Assembly: GCA_943368475.1 (NCBI GenBank)
Contig: CALRLF020000075.1
Span: forward strand, 1-21,519
Origin: UBA1930 sp943368475
GTDB taxonomy: Bacteria; Bacteroidota; Bacteroidia; Chitinophagales; Chitinophagaceae
DNA length: 21,519 nt
Reading direction: 5' to 3'
Shown here: positions 19,754 to 21,519 of the stretch, in pieces
Numbering within the stretch: the first letter of the stretch is position 1
Layout of the letters: every line of letters starts with the position of its first letter
Notes under the pieces: model-generated
What the model was told of the DNA's origin: nothing
The model's database searches: none
The model's input: the letters and a program-made list of their open reading frames with translations, nothing else
Made by a program: the position numbers and the translations under genes

Positions 19754-21519
19754 TTATTTTTTAGTAGCGGTAAATTTCCCGTTTGGTTGAACAAGGGTAA
19801 ACCCACTAATGGCATTCTTAGAATCTTTTGAAAAAAGGACTTTGACCCCTTTTGCACCTTTGATTGCAAACTCATCTTCTTGTATAAAATCCATATCATA
19901 TTCAGGTTGTCCAGGAATTACTGCTTTTAATGTACCAGCATCGGACAAGTAAATTTTAGCAGTCCTCCCTAGTAAAGCATATTCTCCAACATATCTTTTT
20001 AAATCAACTGCAGGTTGTTTGGTTTGTCCTTGTTTTACGAAAAATATATCACTCACTGCAGATTCAAAAGGTACTTTAATGCCTGTAATATTTCCTTCTT
20101 TATCAATTAAAAATTCGGCATCCATAGCAACACCATCTTCTACTGCTGTTTTCTCACCAATTGTAATTGTAAAATAATTATACTGTTTATGCTTCAAGTT
20201 TAATTGCCATTTATTGAAAATACCAGTAAGCTTGCCGCTATTTTCTTGTATGGAAATAGATCCATATCCTTCGTTTATATAAGTACCTGTGTATAAGCTA
20301 ATAGGATGTGTTGGTTTAGCATCAGCATTTACAACTTCAGGCTCGCTTACACTTTTATTGATGGTAGATTTTATCATCATGTTCCAATCTCTAAAAGGGG
20401 CTTTGATCATTTTATCAATTAGAACATTATTTAATACTCTAACTAAAGGAGAATTATTTTGATTTAAAGAAATAAAAATACCAATACTATCAGTGGGTAA
20501 GAAAGTAACAAAACTGCTGAAACCATTGATATTTCCGCCATGCCCTACACCGTAATGTCCACGATAATTAGCAGTGTACCACCCCAATCCATAATTGAAG
20601 AAATAATAATCTGGTGTGTATTTCGTAGGCAAATTAGGTTGTACAATCATTTGAGAACTGATGGATTCAGTATAAAATTGATTGCTAATAATGTCTTTAC
20701 CATCAAATTTCCCCTGATTGGTCCACATTAATAACCAATTACTCATGTCTTTGGCATTGGAACAAATACCTCCTGCTGGTGCTACTCCTGATAAATAGTC
20801 GGGCAAGAAAGGCAAAGTTTGAATTTGATTATTCACCAATTTATAGCCATAAGCATAATCCTTCTGACTAGCCAAATTACCAGTGGTAGAATTAATCATT
20901 CCTAAGGGGTAAAATATTTTCTCTTGTATTTGTTGCTCCCAAGTTCTACCCATTTGCTTTTCCAATAAAGCACCAACAGCAATATACATGTAGTTATTGT
21001 ATTGAAAGTTTTGCCTAAGTGAACTACTTGGTTCTAAGAACCTAATTTGTTGAACAATACCTTCTCTTGTAGTAGTAGCTCCACTATACCAGGCATAATC
21101 ATGACGTGGCAAGCCTGTTCGATGCGTCAACATATCGCGTAACGTGACACCACTATTCAATTCGCTTGTTTTAAACTGCAAAGCTGGATAATACAATTGA
21201 ACCGGCTTATCAAGATCAAGTTTATTTTGGCTCAATGGCTCACTTAACAATGCCGCTGTAAATGCCTTACTGCAACTACCTATGGCAAATAGTGTATTTT
21301 CTGTTGCAGCTAGCTTCTTTTCGTAATCCTTGTAGCCAAATCCTTTGGCCATTAACACTTTGTTTTTCTCGACAATGGCGATGGATGCTCCTGGTACATT
21401 CCATTCTTTTAACAATTTTTCAATTGTTTTTTCAACTCCGTCTAGTCGAGGATCAATCGATTGTGCATTCAACATCATTGCTGCAAAAAAATAGCAGACT
21501 AACAAGACAATTTTTTTCA
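19754..21519 (-). CDS. Serine hydrolase, class C beta-lactamase family, with C-terminal beta domains (start one base outside)
   Basis: The frame runs to the right edge, where the last bases read (A)TG-AAA-AAA-ATT-GTC, giving 'MKKIVLLVCYFFAAMMLNAQS', a proper signal peptide. The A of the ATG would be base 21520, so the protein is about 588 residues, and the TTG at 21505 is not the start. Motifs: S82-C-S-K85 in 'AIGSCSKAFTA', Y174-N-N176 in 'FQYNNYMYIA', and H327-G-G329 in 'GVGHGGNINGF'. After the enzyme domain (to about 370) come two beta regions, near 395-480 ('LYTGTYINEGYGSISIQ', DUF3471-like) and 505-588 ('LKRYVGEYALLGRTAKIYL'). It is likely a periplasmic peptidase or esterase; the substrate is unknown. 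It does not closely resemble the hydrolase at 12001-13101. Confidence 0.9.
   Translation of the reverse strand, partial: KKIVLLVCYFFAAMMLNAQSIDPRLDGVEKTIEKLLKEWNVPGASIAIVEKNKVLMAKGFGYKDYEKKLAATENTLFAIGSCSKAFTAALLSEPLSQNKLDLDKPVQLYYPALQFKTSELNSGVTLRDMLTHRTGLPRHDYAWYSGATTTREGIVQQIRFLEPSSSLRQNFQYNNYMYIAVGALLEKQMGRTWEQQIQEKIFYPLGMINSTTGNLASQKDYAYGYKLVNNQIQTLPFLPDYLSGVAPAGGICSNAKDMSNWLLMWTNQGKFDGKDIISNQFYTESISSQMIVQPNLPTKYTPDYYFFNYGLGWYTANYRGHYGVGHGGNINGFSSFVTFLPTDSIGIFISLNQNNSPLVRVLNNVLIDKMIKAPFRDWNMMIKSTINKSVSEPEVVNADAKPTHPISLYTGTYINEGYGSISIQENSGKLTGIFNKWQLNLKHKQYNYFTITIGEKTAVEDGVAMDAEFLIDKEGNITGIKVPFESAVSDIFFVKQGQTKQPAVDLKRYVGEYALLGRTAKIYLSDAGTLKAVIPGQPEYDMDFIQEDEFAIKGAKGVKVLFSKDSKNAISGFTLVQPNGKFTATKK

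Overview
The window looks like chromosomal DNA from a low-GC member of the Bacteroidota, most likely a Chitinophagaceae-type relative. Supporting signs are very AT-rich intergenic DNA, few strong Shine-Dalgarno sequences, promoter boxes of the TAnnTTTG type, short Crp/Fnr regulators with a truncated C-terminal HTH, TlpA-type thioredoxins with a long N-terminal domain, MORN/TonB fusions, secreted leucine-rich repeat proteins and many 'MKKxxx...Q' signal peptides. No tRNA, rRNA, CRISPR array or complete insertion sequence was found.

Left part, 1-3431: an accessory or mobile module. A large serine recombinase runs off the left edge on the minus strand. Its start overlaps a small ORF, and a MerR-like regulator with a duplicated C-terminal motif lies behind that. 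A divergent promoter, with a 10-bp inverted repeat containing the promoter box, separates the regulator from a plus-strand pair: a four-Cys zinc-ribbon protein and a one-TM coiled-coil protein with overlapping ORFs. After two hairpins comes the most striking DNA in the window. It is a 90-bp array of 10-bp units based on TTCACGTGAA at 3004-3093, in exact helical phase, followed by TTTATCGATAAA palindromes and an inverted repeat. It has the look of a multi-protein binding site (centromere, origin or operator).

Middle left, 3432-6608, plus strand: a Crp/Fnr regulator, a small four-TM protein, a SnoaL-like protein and a secreted zincin-like protein (HEFSH). These are separated by long AT-rich gaps with inverted repeats.

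Middle, 6953-13740, minus strand: a TonB/MORN protein and an O-methyltransferase; a decayed copy (8480-9359) of a two-gene unit whose intact version lies at 10254-11480 (LRR protein and a secreted partner); an alpha/beta hydrolase between the two copies; a membrane protein plus class C beta-lactamase-type hydrolase pair; and a second Crp/Fnr regulator. A DoxX-like pseudogene follows at 13864-14377.

Right part, 14392-21519, minus strand: a tight five-gene cluster of exported proteins (three lipoproteins, a DUF3108-like protein and a TlpA-DUF6624 fusion), a degenerate intergenic region, and a second class C beta-lactamase-type hydrolase whose ATG lies one base outside the window.

A perfect 14-bp palindrome, TTAACTTAAGTTAA, occurs four times (4025, 9394, 11515, 18999), always between genes. 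Three copies lie upstream of minus-strand transcription units with a promoter-like box centred exactly 33 bp away. It has the 5-4-5 architecture of an FNR-type site, and two Crp/Fnr proteins are encoded here, so a small local regulon is a reasonable hypothesis.
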